Shown: piece after piece, positions 21,923 to 30,031 of the stretch
How positions within the stretch are numbered: position 1 is the stretch's first letter
Layout of the letters: every line of letters begins with the position of its first letter
Virus record (IMG/VR): IMGVR_UViG_3300036820_000579
Span: 1 to 39,858 of that record
Direction: 5' to 3' (one strand)
From: a virus
Length of the DNA stretch: 39,858 nucleotides
Program-made: the position numbers and the translations under genes
The notes under the pieces: generated by a model
The model's database searches: none
Told to the model about the DNA's origin: nothing
Seen by the model: the letters and a program-made list of their open reading frames with translations, nothing else

Positions 21923-23971
21923 TTATGAATTGCCACGTCGCAGTCCGAGATGCGCGCCGCGCTTCACCGCGTCGTTGATCGCGCGCAGCATGTGCTTGGA
22001 ATTGTCGTTGAAGAAGCGGGCGACGCTCTGCGAATCGAGTGCCGAAACATTGATGCTCACCGGCGCGTGGACCTGAGTCCCCATGCCGCCGCCGGTAAAC
22101 GGGCCGGAGCCGCGGGCGGCCGGTATAATCGTCTCACCGGGATGAATGAGCGCGAGGCCGCCCCGCACCACGTAATCGGTGCCGACTTCGAAGATCGCCG
22201 CGGCCGAGACGGAAGCCTGCGCCGCTGCCGCTGGGCCGGCGGCGGCCGGGCCCATCACCGGAGCAAGGAAGGCGAACACGCCGGCAAAGGCCTGCGCCGC
22301 GTCACGCATGATCGCCTGCACGGCGGCGGCGACGTTGGCAAGCATGCCGCTTGCGGCGCTCGTCTGTTCGGCCGCGGTCCGCGCTGACGCGCCGGCCGCG
22401 GTCGCCGAGGTCATCGCGGTTTCGCTGGCCAGATGACCGGCGAGGACTCGCGCCTGCGAGGCGAGCCATTCAAGCTCGAATTTCAAGGCGTCCTCGATCA
22501 GCTTGATAATGAGGTCGCCGGCGATGTTTTTCATCGCCTGGCTCCAGGTCGTCGTCCCGGCCAGAAGCCCCCGCAGCTGGCTGTCGAAGGCGCTCGATAT
22601 CTGATCGGCGGCGGCTTTCCAGGTCTTCTCCTGCTCCTGGGCCGCCTGATCGGTAATCCTCTGGCGATCGGCGGTGGCCTTCTGCTTGATCTTGGTCAGC
22701 TCATCCTGAAGCTTTTGGTATGACGCTTGGGTCTGTCCCTGCAGCCCGATCGCCTGTTGCAATTCGGCAATCTGGAATGCTTCACGCTGATCCACCGCGG
22801 CCAGCAGCATCTGGGTCTTTTGCTGCTCGCTGATCTGGAACGTCTTGGCCAGAGAATTGATGTGCTCGACCTGCGACTGATAATAGGTGTTCTGCGCCGC
22901 GACCTGCGCCTGAATCGCCTCAAGCTCTGCCTTCAAGGCGTCCTGGTTGCCGTACCCGATCGCCGGCGGCTGCTTGAGGCCCTTGTTGGTCTCATTCGCT
23001 TGATCGAGCAACGCTTTGTATTGCTGGCGAGCCCTTTCCAACACGTCGTCGACTTGCCCCAGCGACTCGTTCGCGTCGGCCTCGACCGCATCCATGTTCT
23101 CCTTCCAATGCTTGCTGAACTCGCCCCAGTTCAGCAGCACGAGATCGGTGAATGCCTGCGCCAGCAGCTTGGCGTAATCGGCGACCAACAGCATGTCGCT
23201 GCCCAGCGCCTTCATGACGAAATCGGTGAGCTGCCCGGTGGCAACGAGCGCCGTGATATTGCCGACCGAGTGCGCCAACTGATTGTCAAATTCCGTGATC
23301 GAGGGCGCGACTTGGCCCATTATCGTGCCGCCGAGGGATTTCAGGCTCGCCTCGAGGAGCGTGGTCGACTGTTTCATCGTCGCCAGCGCCGCGATGGTCT
23401 GTCCGGACATCACGGTGGCGGCATCCTCGGCGCTTTGCCGCATCTGATCGAGACCGGCGCGGCCAAGGTCGAGGGTCGGGATCATCTCGGCGCCGCCGCG
23501 GCCGAGGAGCGCCATTACGATCGCGGTCTTGTTGCCGCCGTCGGCGAACTTCGAGACTGCGTCTGCGATACGGTCGAACTGCTCCGGCAACGGCACGCCG
23601 ATCAATTGGCTGGCCGATAGGCCGATCGCTTTCAGCGCCAGGGCCTGCTGCGAGGTCGGCACCTGCGCGCGCTGCAGGCTTTGTTGCAGCCGATCTACCA
23701 GCGCGCCGAAACTCTCGGCCGAGCCGCCGGCAAGTTGGTTGGCAAGCTGCAGCTCCTGCACGTCCTTTGTGGAGGCGCCGAAGATCGCGGTCGCGCGCTC
23801 GATCTTCTCGCCCATGTCGCCGAACTGCGCGATGAACTCGGCGGTCTTGTCCGCCACGTACATGGCGCCGACCGCCTCGGCGAAGCTGCGCAGCTCCCCG
23901 ACCGCCGAGTTGATGCCCTCGACCAGATCGGTGATGTTGGCGCCAAACTTGACCTGTACGCCGTCGGCCAT
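21923..23971 (-). CDS. phage tail tape measure protein
   Basis: 682 aa, ATG start, directly after the tail chaperone frames. Long helical protein beginning with a typical tape-measure N-terminus (VQVKFGANITDLVEGINSAV). Extended Gln/Ala-rich coiled-coil lies at ~330-460, a membrane-like Ala-rich stretch at ~510-600 (GVFAFLAPVMGPAAAGPAAA), and a C-terminal segment FEVGTDYVVRGGLALIHPGE that resembles the C-terminal end of lambda-type tape measures. It sets tail length and takes part in DNA ejection. At roughly 0.15 nm per residue it would fit a tail near 100 nm. It seems intact although the downstream baseplate genes are lost. Confidence 0.88.
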   Translation of the reverse strand: MADGVQVKFGANITDLVEGINSAVGELRSFAEAVGAMYVADKTAEFIAQFGDMGEKIERATAIFGASTKDVQELQLANQLAGGSAESFGALVDRLQQSLQRAQVPTSQQALALKAIGLSASQLIGVPLPEQFDRIADAVSKFADGGNKTAIVMALLGRGGAEMIPTLDLGRAGLDQMRQSAEDAATVMSGQTIAALATMKQSTTLLEASLKSLGGTIMGQVAPSITEFDNQLAHSVGNITALVATGQLTDFVMKALGSDMLLVADYAKLLAQAFTDLVLLNWGEFSKHWKENMDAVEADANESLGQVDDVLERARQQYKALLDQANETNKGLKQPPAIGYGNQDALKAELEAIQAQVAAQNTYYQSQVEHINSLAKTFQISEQQKTQMLLAAVDQREAFQIAELQQAIGLQGQTQASYQKLQDELTKIKQKATADRQRITDQAAQEQEKTWKAAADQISSAFDSQLRGLLAGTTTWSQAMKNIAGDLIIKLIEDALKFELEWLASQARVLAGHLASETAMTSATAAGASARTAAEQTSAASGMLANVAAAVQAIMRDAAQAFAGVFAFLAPVMGPAAAGPAAAAQASVSAAAIFEVGTDYVVRGGLALIHPGETIIPAARGSGPFTGGGMGTQVHAPVSINVSALDSQSVARFFNDNSKHMLRAINDAVKRGAHLGLRRGNS

Positions 23972-23977
23972 CGCATT

Positions 23978-24277
23978 TCACCTGATAGTGCCAGTAGGAA
24001 ACATCGCCAGCAGTTCGTGGAAGTTCTTCGAGGATTTCTGTTTCGGCTTGTGACCCAGATGGGCGGCGACGACCTTGCGCAGCGGCGGCCAGTCCTGCCA
24101 GGCGCGGTGCAGGTCCTCCAGAAAAGGCATATCCACCTGATCGAGGACTTCCGCGCGGGTCCAACCCAACTCGATTACGAGATCGGCGACGAGCGCTCGC
24201 CAGTCGATTTCATCGAATCGCTCGCCGCCTGTGCCGGGGTCCCCATCGCGCCAGCGCGATGGGGTTCCAATTCCCCC
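23978..24277 (-). CDS. tail chaperone T part, reached by -1 frameshift (GT)
   Basis: The -1 frame relative to gpG encodes FDEIDWRALVADLVIELG and RAEVLDQVDMPFLEDLHRAW, then a basic C-terminus, which is the expected T extension of tail assembly chaperones. I see no ATG, GTG or TTG that would start it independently before the conserved part. A CAGGGGGAA run in the gpG frame (24279-24271) allows a GGG codon to slip back one base. The product would be a gpG-T fusion of ~210 aa that recruits tape measure and tail tube. The exact slip site is inferred. Confidence 0.5.
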   Translation of the reverse strand, partial: GGIGTPSRWRDGDPGTGGERFDEIDWRALVADLVIELGWTRAEVLDQVDMPFLEDLHRAWQDWPPLRKVVAAHLGHKPKQKSSKNFHELLAMFPTGTIR

Positions 24278-24606
24278 TGGCCGCTCTCCCGCTTCCTGGC
24301 GCCCGCCTGCTGCATCACCACGGACAGCGCGGCAACCAGCTCCGCGACGGTGATGGGCAGATCGAAGAACTCCTCGCGGGTCAGCTGGGGATAAGCGCGA
24401 CGCAGGCCCTGCCAGACAATCTCGGCAATCGGCGCGAGCCGTTCGCCGCTTACGTTCTCCGCCGTGAGCCCGGCCATCTTCGGCAGCTGATCGGCAACGG
24501 CGAGCACTTGCCGTAGCGACAGCGGTGCGATGGAAAAGTCGCGGTCGGCGAGCCGCACCGTGCACGCCGTCGCGAGATCAATGGACTCGTCGCGTTCGAG
24601 GCTCAC
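24175..24606 (-). CDS. phage tail assembly chaperone G
   Basis: 143 aa, GTG start with GGGGAGA upstream. Helical protein lying between the tail tube and tape measure genes, the fixed position of gpG-type chaperones. Residues ~25-95 (LSLRQVLAVADQLPKM, REEFFDLPITVAELVAAL) have the composition and length expected of the family. The last third has lower complexity (ESGQGELEPHRAGAMGTPAQ), which is where the -1 frame overlap with the T part begins. Confidence 0.75.
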   Translation of the reverse strand: MSLERDESIDLATACTVRLADRDFSIAPLSLRQVLAVADQLPKMAGLTAENVSGERLAPIAEIVWQGLRRAYPQLTREEFFDLPITVAELVAALSVVMQQAGARKRESGQGELEPHRAGAMGTPAQAASDSMKSTGERSSPIS

Positions 24607-24618
24607 GGGTCATCTCCC

Positions 24619-25360
24619 CTATTCGGCCAGGCTGATGGTGCCAATATTGTTGGACGCATCGGCGATGGCTTGAAAGTCAAACTCCTGGATTGTGAACTTG
24701 CTGTTGGAGAACGGCAGCGACAGCTTCGAGGAAACGCAGGCATTAAGCTTGACGCAAAGGTCCTTGGTGCTGCCGAAATAGTTGAAGGTCTCCTTTAGCG
24801 AGACCCTCGAACATCGGCAGCGGTCCTTGGAGCTGGTTGGCCAGCGTGATCTTGTTGCCGGTGGTGACGGTGTAGCTGTAGTAGATCAGCACCGCCGCGG
24901 CGTTGTCGGACGCATTGAAAGTGTAGACCCCGGCGCTGACGCTGTACTGGCCAACGGTCGGCGACGAGGCGACCGGCACGAGCTGCACGCCGGTCAATGC
25001 GTAGAAGACGCCGTAATCCTCGACGAAGGTTGCGCTGTTGGCGACGGTGACCGACCCGGAAGCGACGGTGCCGGCCTCGCCCGTCGTCATCTCCAGCATG
25101 GAGTTCGCCGTCAGCGTCTGGCCGAGGTACAGATTGTTGATCGTCGTGGCCTGCAAACGCGCGAACTTGGTCTTGCCGGTGATCTTGAACTCCCCGCCGC
25201 CGGCCGCCACCGCCATGTTGTATTGGCCGAGCAGCGTCTCGATCTTGCGATCGAAGTCGAGCGAGACATCCTGCAAGGTGCCGATCAGACACGGCGGCGT
25301 CCCGGTCACGTCGGTCCGCTTGCAGACCAGGGTTCCGCTGCCGAAGGCGTATTGCGTCAT
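24619..25360 (-). pseudogene. phage tail tube protein, frameshifted
   Basis: Starts MTQYAFGSGTLVCKR at ATG 25360 and reads a beta-rich tail tube protein. After MFEGLAK the frame turns into unrelated sequence and stops at 24743. Removing one G from AAAGGAGACC (24796-24787 on the minus strand) restores KETFNYFGSTKDLCV and a continuous reading to TAG at 24619, with a natural C-terminus (FTIQEFDFQAIADASNNIG, ISLAE). The intact protein would be 246 aa. The single-base insertion is visible directly; whether it is a true mutation or a sequencing error cannot be told from the window. It forms the tail lumen in siphophages, so this lesion alone would stop tail formation. Confidence 0.75.
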
Positions 25361-25363
25361 TGC

Positions 25364-25552
25364 TCAATTCTCCTCTGCAAGCCGGCGCTTGAGGTCGTCC
25401 TTGGCGCGAACCACATGGTTGAAAGTCTCGGTATCGCGCATCACGGACGCGCCGTGGAACCATTTGAGGAACCACGCATCGACCAGCGCGTGAAAACGAG
25501 ACGTTACCGGCGCGTCGCCCGCCGGCGGCGCGTCGGATTCTTCGATCGCCAT
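25364..25552 (-). CDS. small phage protein between tail tube and tail terminator
   Basis: 62 aa from ATG 25552 with AGGAG seven bases upstream. Short acidic N-terminus, then an amphipathic helical region (FHALVDAWFLKWFHGASV) and a charged tail. Located between tail terminator and tail tube genes, a place where small proteins of unknown function are usual. No known domain. Confidence 0.55.
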   Translation of the reverse strand: MAIEESDAPPAGDAPVTSRFHALVDAWFLKWFHGASVMRDTETFNHVVRAKDDLKRRLAEEN

Positions 25553-25563
25553 CCGTTTGCTCC

Positions 25564-26025
25564 TTACGGATATTGTTTCAGGGTGACTTTGATCGGGACG
25601 GCTGTCTGCCCCTTGCCTTGATTGTCGCCCGGGGCGCATTCAATCTCGCCTTCGACCCTGCAGTCGTAGACCAAGCCGCCGAGCGTCTGGCGTGCGCCGT
25701 TGGTCACTTGATCGACCTGGGAGGGCGCGAGAGCCTGGTCTACCGCGTCAAGGAGATCGTCGATGATGTCGGCAGGGACGGCGTCCGCCTCTTTGCCGAC
25801 GTCGGTATAGATGACCGCGAGAAAGTAGAGTTCGCGCGTCGGCGGCACGCCGCGAGCGTCATCGGAGTAGACATACGCCTCGCGCGGCTTGACCAGATAG
25901 AGCCCCGGCGCCTTCGGCGCGGCCGCCTGTTCGGGCGCGCGGTCGCGACGGCCGCTCTTGGTGAACTGGCCGCCCTGCGTCAGTTGCGCGAGCAACGCCC
26001 CGGCAATCGATCTTCGTGCTGTCAC
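25564..26025 (-). CDS. phage tail terminator/completion protein
   Basis: 153 aa, ATG overlapping the end of the upstream gene by 4 bp. Contains a strand ELYFLAVIYTDVGKE, a helix PADIIDDLLDAVDQAL, and ends in the beta hairpins common to tail terminator proteins (GLVYDCRVEGEIECAPG, AVPIKVTLKQYP). Position after the HK97 gp10-like gene and before the tail tube matches the tail terminator that caps the tail tube before head joining. Confidence 0.65.
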   Translation of the reverse strand: MTARRSIAGALLAQLTQGGQFTKSGRRDRAPEQAAAPKAPGLYLVKPREAYVYSDDARGVPPTRELYFLAVIYTDVGKEADAVPADIIDDLLDAVDQALAPSQVDQVTNGARQTLGGLVYDCRVEGEIECAPGDNQGKGQTAVPIKVTLKQYP

Positions 26026-26513
26026 TCTTGCGATGCCCGGCCGGCCACATTGAGCACGGCGTTCTCAAGATTCTCGACGATTTCGGCTCTCATCTCGTCG
26101 AAGGCCGAATGAATGATGTTGCGGGCTTCATACACTCCGCCAGGGTGGTGCACGCTCGCGGCGAAGACATTGCCGCCGCGCATTTGCAGGAGGAGTGCCT
26201 TGGCGTTCTTCGGCTCGATATCATGGGGCGGCGTCGTGCCACCGAATTCAAACAGGTGCGCGCGCACGTCCTTGCTGTACACGCGACCGGTGATCGAGTT
26301 CTTGCCGGCCGAAACGCCGGCCTTGATGCTTTTGACGAACTTTCCGGTTCGCACCTGCAGCAAATCGCCGGAGGCTTTCGATCGCGCCGAACCTTCCAAC
26401 TCGCCCGCCGCCAGCGTGACGGCGACGATCAAGGCATCGCGCACCTCCGGCGACATTTCTTCCAGGCGCAGATTCGCCCTCGAGGCGTCGACCTGGACGT
26501 CGAACGTTCCCAA
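26022..26513 (-). CDS. HK97 gp10-like head-tail/tail completion protein
   Basis: 163 aa. I take the TTG at 26513 just after the preceding stop, with GAGG nine bases upstream; a longer open frame would overlap the previous gene. The core AGELEGSARSKASGDLLQVRTG then HLFEFGGTTPPHDIEPKNAK is characteristic of the HK97 gp10 family, which takes part in joining head to tail. Domain boundaries and gene position agree. Confidence 0.75.
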   Translation of the reverse strand: MGTFDVQVDASRANLRLEEMSPEVRDALIVAVTLAAGELEGSARSKASGDLLQVRTGKFVKSIKAGVSAGKNSITGRVYSKDVRAHLFEFGGTTPPHDIEPKNAKALLLQMRGGNVFAASVHHPGGVYEARNIIHSAFDEMRAEIVENLENAVLNVAGRASQE

Positions 26514-26514
26514 G

Positions 26515-26895
26515 TCACGCGCCCTCGGCGACGATGTCGATCGCGCCAGCGATGCGACGCTTGTTGGGATCGAACTCCATGATGTTGAGTTCCTCGGCCT
26601 CGCCTTCGAAGCCCAGCACAATCACTTTGTCGTTCTTGGTCACCGGCAGCGGGAAGCGCTTTTGGCGTAGGTCATCCTCCAGCAGTATGACGTTGCGCGC
26701 GCCGAGCGTGATGTCGCCCTCTGGCTTTACGTCCGCCACTGGCTGCTTGGCCACGTAGTCCATGACGATCGCCAGCACGCGAGCGTCAAAAGTTGCCGTA
26801 TTGGGCGCATCACCGTTGACGCGACGCACGATCACTGGCTGGCCGCGACGCGCAATGGCGCGGCGATAACCGGCGACCGCGTTGGCATCGATCAT
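26515..26895 (-). CDS. phage head closure/stopper protein
   Basis: 126 aa, ATG overlapping the previous stop by 4 bp. Starts with a short helix then RRGQPVIVRRV, typical for the small beta-barrel head-closure (SPP1 gp16-like) proteins, and continues as beta strands (ARNVILLEDDLRQKRFPL, DKVIVLGFEGEAEELNI). Located between a small structural gene and the gp10-like gene, as expected for a stopper closing the DNA channel. Confidence 0.65.
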   Translation of the reverse strand: MIDANAVAGYRRAIARRGQPVIVRRVNGDAPNTATFDARVLAIVMDYVAKQPVADVKPEGDITLGARNVILLEDDLRQKRFPLPVTKNDKVIVLGFEGEAEELNIMEFDPNKRRIAGAIDIVAEGA

Positions 26896-27299
26896 CGTGC
26901 TATGCCACGGACGCTGACCAGCGGGGCGCCCATATAGGTGCCCTCGGAAACCACAATGGCCTGCAGGCTGTCGCCGAGCGGACCGTCGAGGATCGTGCCG
27001 GGGGTCAGCCCGAGATTGGTCGGCGACGACGGCGCGGCTTTGTCGAGCCCCGACAGATTGATGACTTGGACGCCGGGCGTCGTGGTGAACTGCACGCAGG
27101 CGACATCAAACCAGCTCTGGCCTTGATCGAGAGTGGTCTGAATAAAGACGTTGATCGACGTACCGCCGGTGGCGCTCGACAGCCGCACCTGCAGCGACGC
27201 CGCCGTCATGCCTTGAAGGTTGCAGACCGGCTTGCCGTTCTGTTGGCCCGCAGCCCCGATCTGAAAATCGCCGAGAGTGAAGCTGCCTGGATTGTCCAT
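26892..27299 (-). CDS. small phage structural protein, beta-rich
   Basis: 135 aa, ATG start. Beta-rich with small residues (TAASLQVRLSSATGGTSINVF, QAIVVSEGTYMGAPLVSVRG), no helices of note, no signal peptide. It lies between the head-tail adaptor and the head-closure protein. Similar small beta proteins at this place occur in many alphaproteobacterial prophages, but I cannot name the family. Confidence 0.6.
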   Translation of the reverse strand: MDNPGSFTLGDFQIGAAGQQNGKPVCNLQGMTAASLQVRLSSATGGTSINVFIQTTLDQGQSWFDVACVQFTTTPGVQVINLSGLDKAAPSSPTNLGLTPGTILDGPLGDSLQAIVVSEGTYMGAPLVSVRGIAR

Positions 27300-27321
27300 T
27301 TTCGATCGACCTTCGGGTCCA

Positions 27322-28005
27322 TCACCCGATGACAGGCACGCGATACTTTTCGAGCAATGCCTGCACGTCGGGCGTGAGATTGCCGATGGCCGCGCCGGGC
27401 CCGGAGGCGAACCAATAGGTCGCCTCGTAAGCGCCAGTGATGTTTTCCGAACGCAGCGCCGGGTCGCGCAATTGCGCGAAGAAACGCGCCTTCACCATGC
27501 GGATCACGGCGTCGGCGACGTCGGCAAAATCGGGGTCTGTGGGCTTATAGCCGGCAGGATACTGCACGACGGTCGGCAACGCCGGCCAGCGCTTGGGCCA
27601 ACCGTTCACATCGAGGCGAAGGAGCTGGCCCACATCGTATTTGACGATGAAGTCGGTATCCTCGACGAGGGCGATCCCGTTCTCCGTTACCGTGGGAGAT
27701 TCGCTGACGGGCCAGCGCGAAAGCTGCAACGGCATGACGCCGCCGATCACCACCGGCACCGGGAAATAGTCCCGCGGCGGGAAGATCTGGTCTCGGACGG
27801 TTTCGATGGGAAACACGCGGTTGCAGAATTTCGCCGCCGCGGCCGAAGCTTGCGTGATCCAGCGCAGCAACAGCGCGTCTTTGCTGCCGTCGATGAGGTT
27901 CAGCTCGGCCTTCAGGGTCGGAAGATCGACGAGATCATAGGGCTGCTGGCCTTGGAACGCTGCCGTCGCCGCCGAGACGACCGTGGTAACGATGACGAAG
28001 TCCAT
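27322..28005 (-). CDS. head-tail adaptor (gp6-like connector)
   Basis: 227 aa from ATG 28005 (MDFVIVTTVVSAATAA), which has GGAG close upstream; a longer open frame overlaps the preceding gene. The region YDLVDLPTLKAELNLIDGSK then ALLLRWITQASAAAAKFCNR is the helical signature of gp6-like adaptor proteins that dock onto the portal ring. Later there is a beta domain and a C-terminal helix. Order within the head-tail interface genes supports the call. Confidence 0.75.
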   Translation of the reverse strand: MDFVIVTTVVSAATAAFQGQQPYDLVDLPTLKAELNLIDGSKDALLLRWITQASAAAAKFCNRVFPIETVRDQIFPPRDYFPVPVVIGGVMPLQLSRWPVSESPTVTENGIALVEDTDFIVKYDVGQLLRLDVNGWPKRWPALPTVVQYPAGYKPTDPDFADVADAVIRMVKARFFAQLRDPALRSENITGAYEATYWFASGPGAAIGNLTPDVQALLEKYRVPVIG

Positions 28006-28019
28006 CGCTCCGCGCTTGT

Positions 28020-28406
28020 TCAGCCGGGCCCGACGTAGAGATCGATGCGCCCGTTGGTGACGTTGCCCGCGGCCGAGATCGTGGGCGTGAAGTTGCCGGG
28101 ATCGATGAAGGCCGGGCTCACCGCGGAGACGATCGGCACGGCGATGCTGGCGGCGGTATTCGAAAGCGTCGCGCCCTTGCCAGCAAACAGATCGACGCCA
28201 TCGGCGTCGACCAACGTGGCGGCATAATTGTTGCTGGGCTGGGTGCCGCCGTTGGTCGGCGCGAATTTCACTTGGAGCAATCGTCCGCGCTTGAGCGCGA
28301 CCGACGTGCCGTTGACGTTGCCGGACGGGTCCGAGGTCCAGACGATCGAATACCTGGTGATGCCGCCGCCGAGATCGGAGGTGGTGAGCGCGATCGAGCC
28401 GGCCAT
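28020..28406 (-). CDS. small beta-sandwich structural protein
   Basis: 128 aa, ATG start, no clear ribosome site. All-beta composition (ITRYSIVWTSDPSGNVNG, RGRLLQVKFAPTNGGTQP, NVTNGRIDLYVGPG), lacking signal peptide. Lies between the lectin-like protein and the adaptor, so probably a virion decoration or neck protein. No family recognised. Confidence 0.6.
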   Translation of the reverse strand: MAGSIALTTSDLGGGITRYSIVWTSDPSGNVNGTSVALKRGRLLQVKFAPTNGGTQPSNNYAATLVDADGVDLFAGKGATLSNTAASIAVPIVSAVSPAFIDPGNFTPTISAAGNVTNGRIDLYVGPG

Positions 28407-28476
28407 CTTGGGCGATTTCCGCTATTGAGAAAGTCACGATCAGCGCGCATCGCGCGATCGAGACGCGGCGGGCGCT

Positions 28477-29223
28477 TCATGAGCGGTTCGACAACAGGCG
28501 CACATAGTCGACAACCAGTGTGGCGACGCCCGTGCCGGAAGGCTTGTAGACCGAGAGATAAGGTTGCAGCAGCCCGGTCGCGCCGAATTTGATCAGCCCG
28601 GCCGTGTTGTAGCGCACGCCGTCGATGTAATAGCCGACATCCTGGGTGTTGCTGGCGTCGATCCGGAAGATGTGGAAAGCGCTGGCCGCAAGCGCGATTC
28701 CGGTGGAGATCGCATTCTGCACCGAGCCGTCCTGGGAGCGCATCAGCATCGTGCCGTTGCCGCTCGCGCCGAACTCCAGATATTCGGTGTTGTTGTCGGG
28801 ACCGTCGATCCAGCTCCCGGCGGCGCCGAACACCGCCTCGACGCCGGTGGCGCTCGGCAGCACCGAGAGCGCGGCACGGCATTCGAACTCAAAACCCTTG
28901 GTCGGATCGAGGTGCTTGTTATCCGCCCAGTAGAGCGTCGCCTCCTGCTTTTCGGAGGTCGCATCGAGCGCGAGCTGGACTTGGCCGAACTGGCCGCTGG
29001 CGACGCCGGCCACGCTTGGCGTACCGCCGGTTTCAACCAGCTTTTTCACCCAATCGACGCCCTGGGTGGCAGTAGTCGGGAACGCCTGCTTGCCGGCGGC
29101 GAGGAAGTCGTCCTCGTAGAACAGAGCCGCCAGCGCGAAGACGCGCTCCTGCGTGCTCTGGTCATAAAATTCGAGATTGTTCGCAGCGTTGAAGCGCGAA
29201 TGGATGCGAGCCTTGTCCGACAT
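28477..29223 (-). CDS. virion protein with concanavalin A/LamG-like fold
   Basis: 248 aa, ATG with AAGGA upstream. The N-terminal ~35 residues (RIHSRFNAANNLEFYDQSTQ) look like a docking arm. The rest has the strand rhythm of a ConA-like lectin/glucanase domain: YEDDFLAAGKQAF, TLYWADNKHL, FEFECRAALSVLP, FHIFRIDASNTQDVGYYIDG, VATLVVDYVRLLS. Such domains on phage heads serve as decoration that can bind sugars. It is located in the capsid gene cluster rather than with tail genes, so a capsid fibre or spike is plausible. Confidence 0.65.
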   Translation of the reverse strand: MSDKARIHSRFNAANNLEFYDQSTQERVFALAALFYEDDFLAAGKQAFPTTATQGVDWVKKLVETGGTPSVAGVASGQFGQVQLALDATSEKQEATLYWADNKHLDPTKGFEFECRAALSVLPSATGVEAVFGAAGSWIDGPDNNTEYLEFGASGNGTMLMRSQDGSVQNAISTGIALAASAFHIFRIDASNTQDVGYYIDGVRYNTAGLIKFGATGLLQPYLSVYKPSGTGVATLVVDYVRLLSNRS

Positions 29224-29241
29224 TGCGGTTCCTTTCTGGCA

Positions 29242-29724
29242 TCAAGAAAGGATCGAGGGCGGCTGCGCCTGCTGATAACGATGCAGCACGTAGATCATGG
29301 CCTCGGTTATATTTGCGGCATTCGACGCGCCGGTCTCGATAGCGATGGTGTGAAAGCCATTCGTGACATCCATGCAGTCCTGCGGCGAGATTTCGAACAC
29401 GACGACCTTGCTGTGCAGCCCGGCGTCGGTCGTGTAATTCGCGGCATTCGTCTGTTTGGTGAGCTGATCACCGGCGCTCTCGTTGAGATCGCCCCAAACC
29501 TGGGTCGCACCGATCGCTTTCGAACCGGTGCCGGAAACGTCCTGTGCCTGGAGCGGCGTCAGCTGCACCGTCGCAGCGTTGCCCTGATTGATGTGGCAGA
29601 CGATGTAGGCCTTGTCGGCCTTGCCGAGATTGACATAGCCGCTGGTGCGGCCGGCGGCATCTGCCGCCGGCGCCAGCAGCTCGACCGGCGGGATGATTTC
29701 GGGAAGAGAAAACTGTCGGGCCAT
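29242..29724 (-). CDS. putative head decoration protein
   Basis: 160 aa, ATG with GGAG upstream. Mixed alpha/beta, no cysteine-rich or membrane parts; segments DKAYIVCHINQGNAATVQLT and HSKVVVFEISPQDCMDV are beta strands, and the C-terminus has TEAMIYVLHRYQQ. Position right after the capsid cluster indicates a capsid-bound decoration protein. Family not recognised. Confidence 0.6.
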   Translation of the reverse strand: MARQFSLPEIIPPVELLAPAADAAGRTSGYVNLGKADKAYIVCHINQGNAATVQLTPLQAQDVSGTGSKAIGATQVWGDLNESAGDQLTKQTNAANYTTDAGLHSKVVVFEISPQDCMDVTNGFHTIAIETGASNAANITEAMIYVLHRYQQAQPPSILS

Positions 29725-29779
29725 GGAGGGCTCCTTTCAGATACCGGACGACGAGTGACGGAGAAGGGATTGGCGGCGT

Positions 29780-30019
29780 TCAAGCTGCTTTGGCGTTGCC
29801 GGCGCGCACGAGTTCGGCGCGCGCGGCGTCGTAGGCGAAGCTGGCGCTGACCTTGTCGCGCTGGAGGTCGGCGAGCTTGCGCCTGCCCTCCCGCACCATC
29901 TCCTCCGCGGCGCGCAGATCGTTTGCAGCGGCCTCGATTTTGGCGGTTCGCTCGGCCGTCTCCCTGGCGTGCTTCCTGTCGAGGGCTTCGAGCGGTGAAA
30001 GCTTCTTGTCTTCGGCCAT
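29780..30019 (-). CDS. small coiled-coil phage protein
   Basis: 79 aa, ATG start. Nearly all charged helix (LDRKHARETAERTAKIEAA, LRAAEEMVREGRRKLADLQR), a two-heptad-rich coiled-coil. It follows the major capsid gene. Could be a capsid accessory or assembly factor. No known family. Confidence 0.6.
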   Translation of the reverse strand: MAEDKKLSPLEALDRKHARETAERTAKIEAAANDLRAAEEMVREGRRKLADLQRDKVSASFAYDAARAELVRAGNAKAA

Positions 30020-30031
30020 TGGTGCGTCCTA

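Noticed and set aside
28564-29850. Plus-strand open frame of 428 codons across phage genes
   Set aside because: Arg-rich antisense translation of two structural genes in a high-G+C region; no domain.
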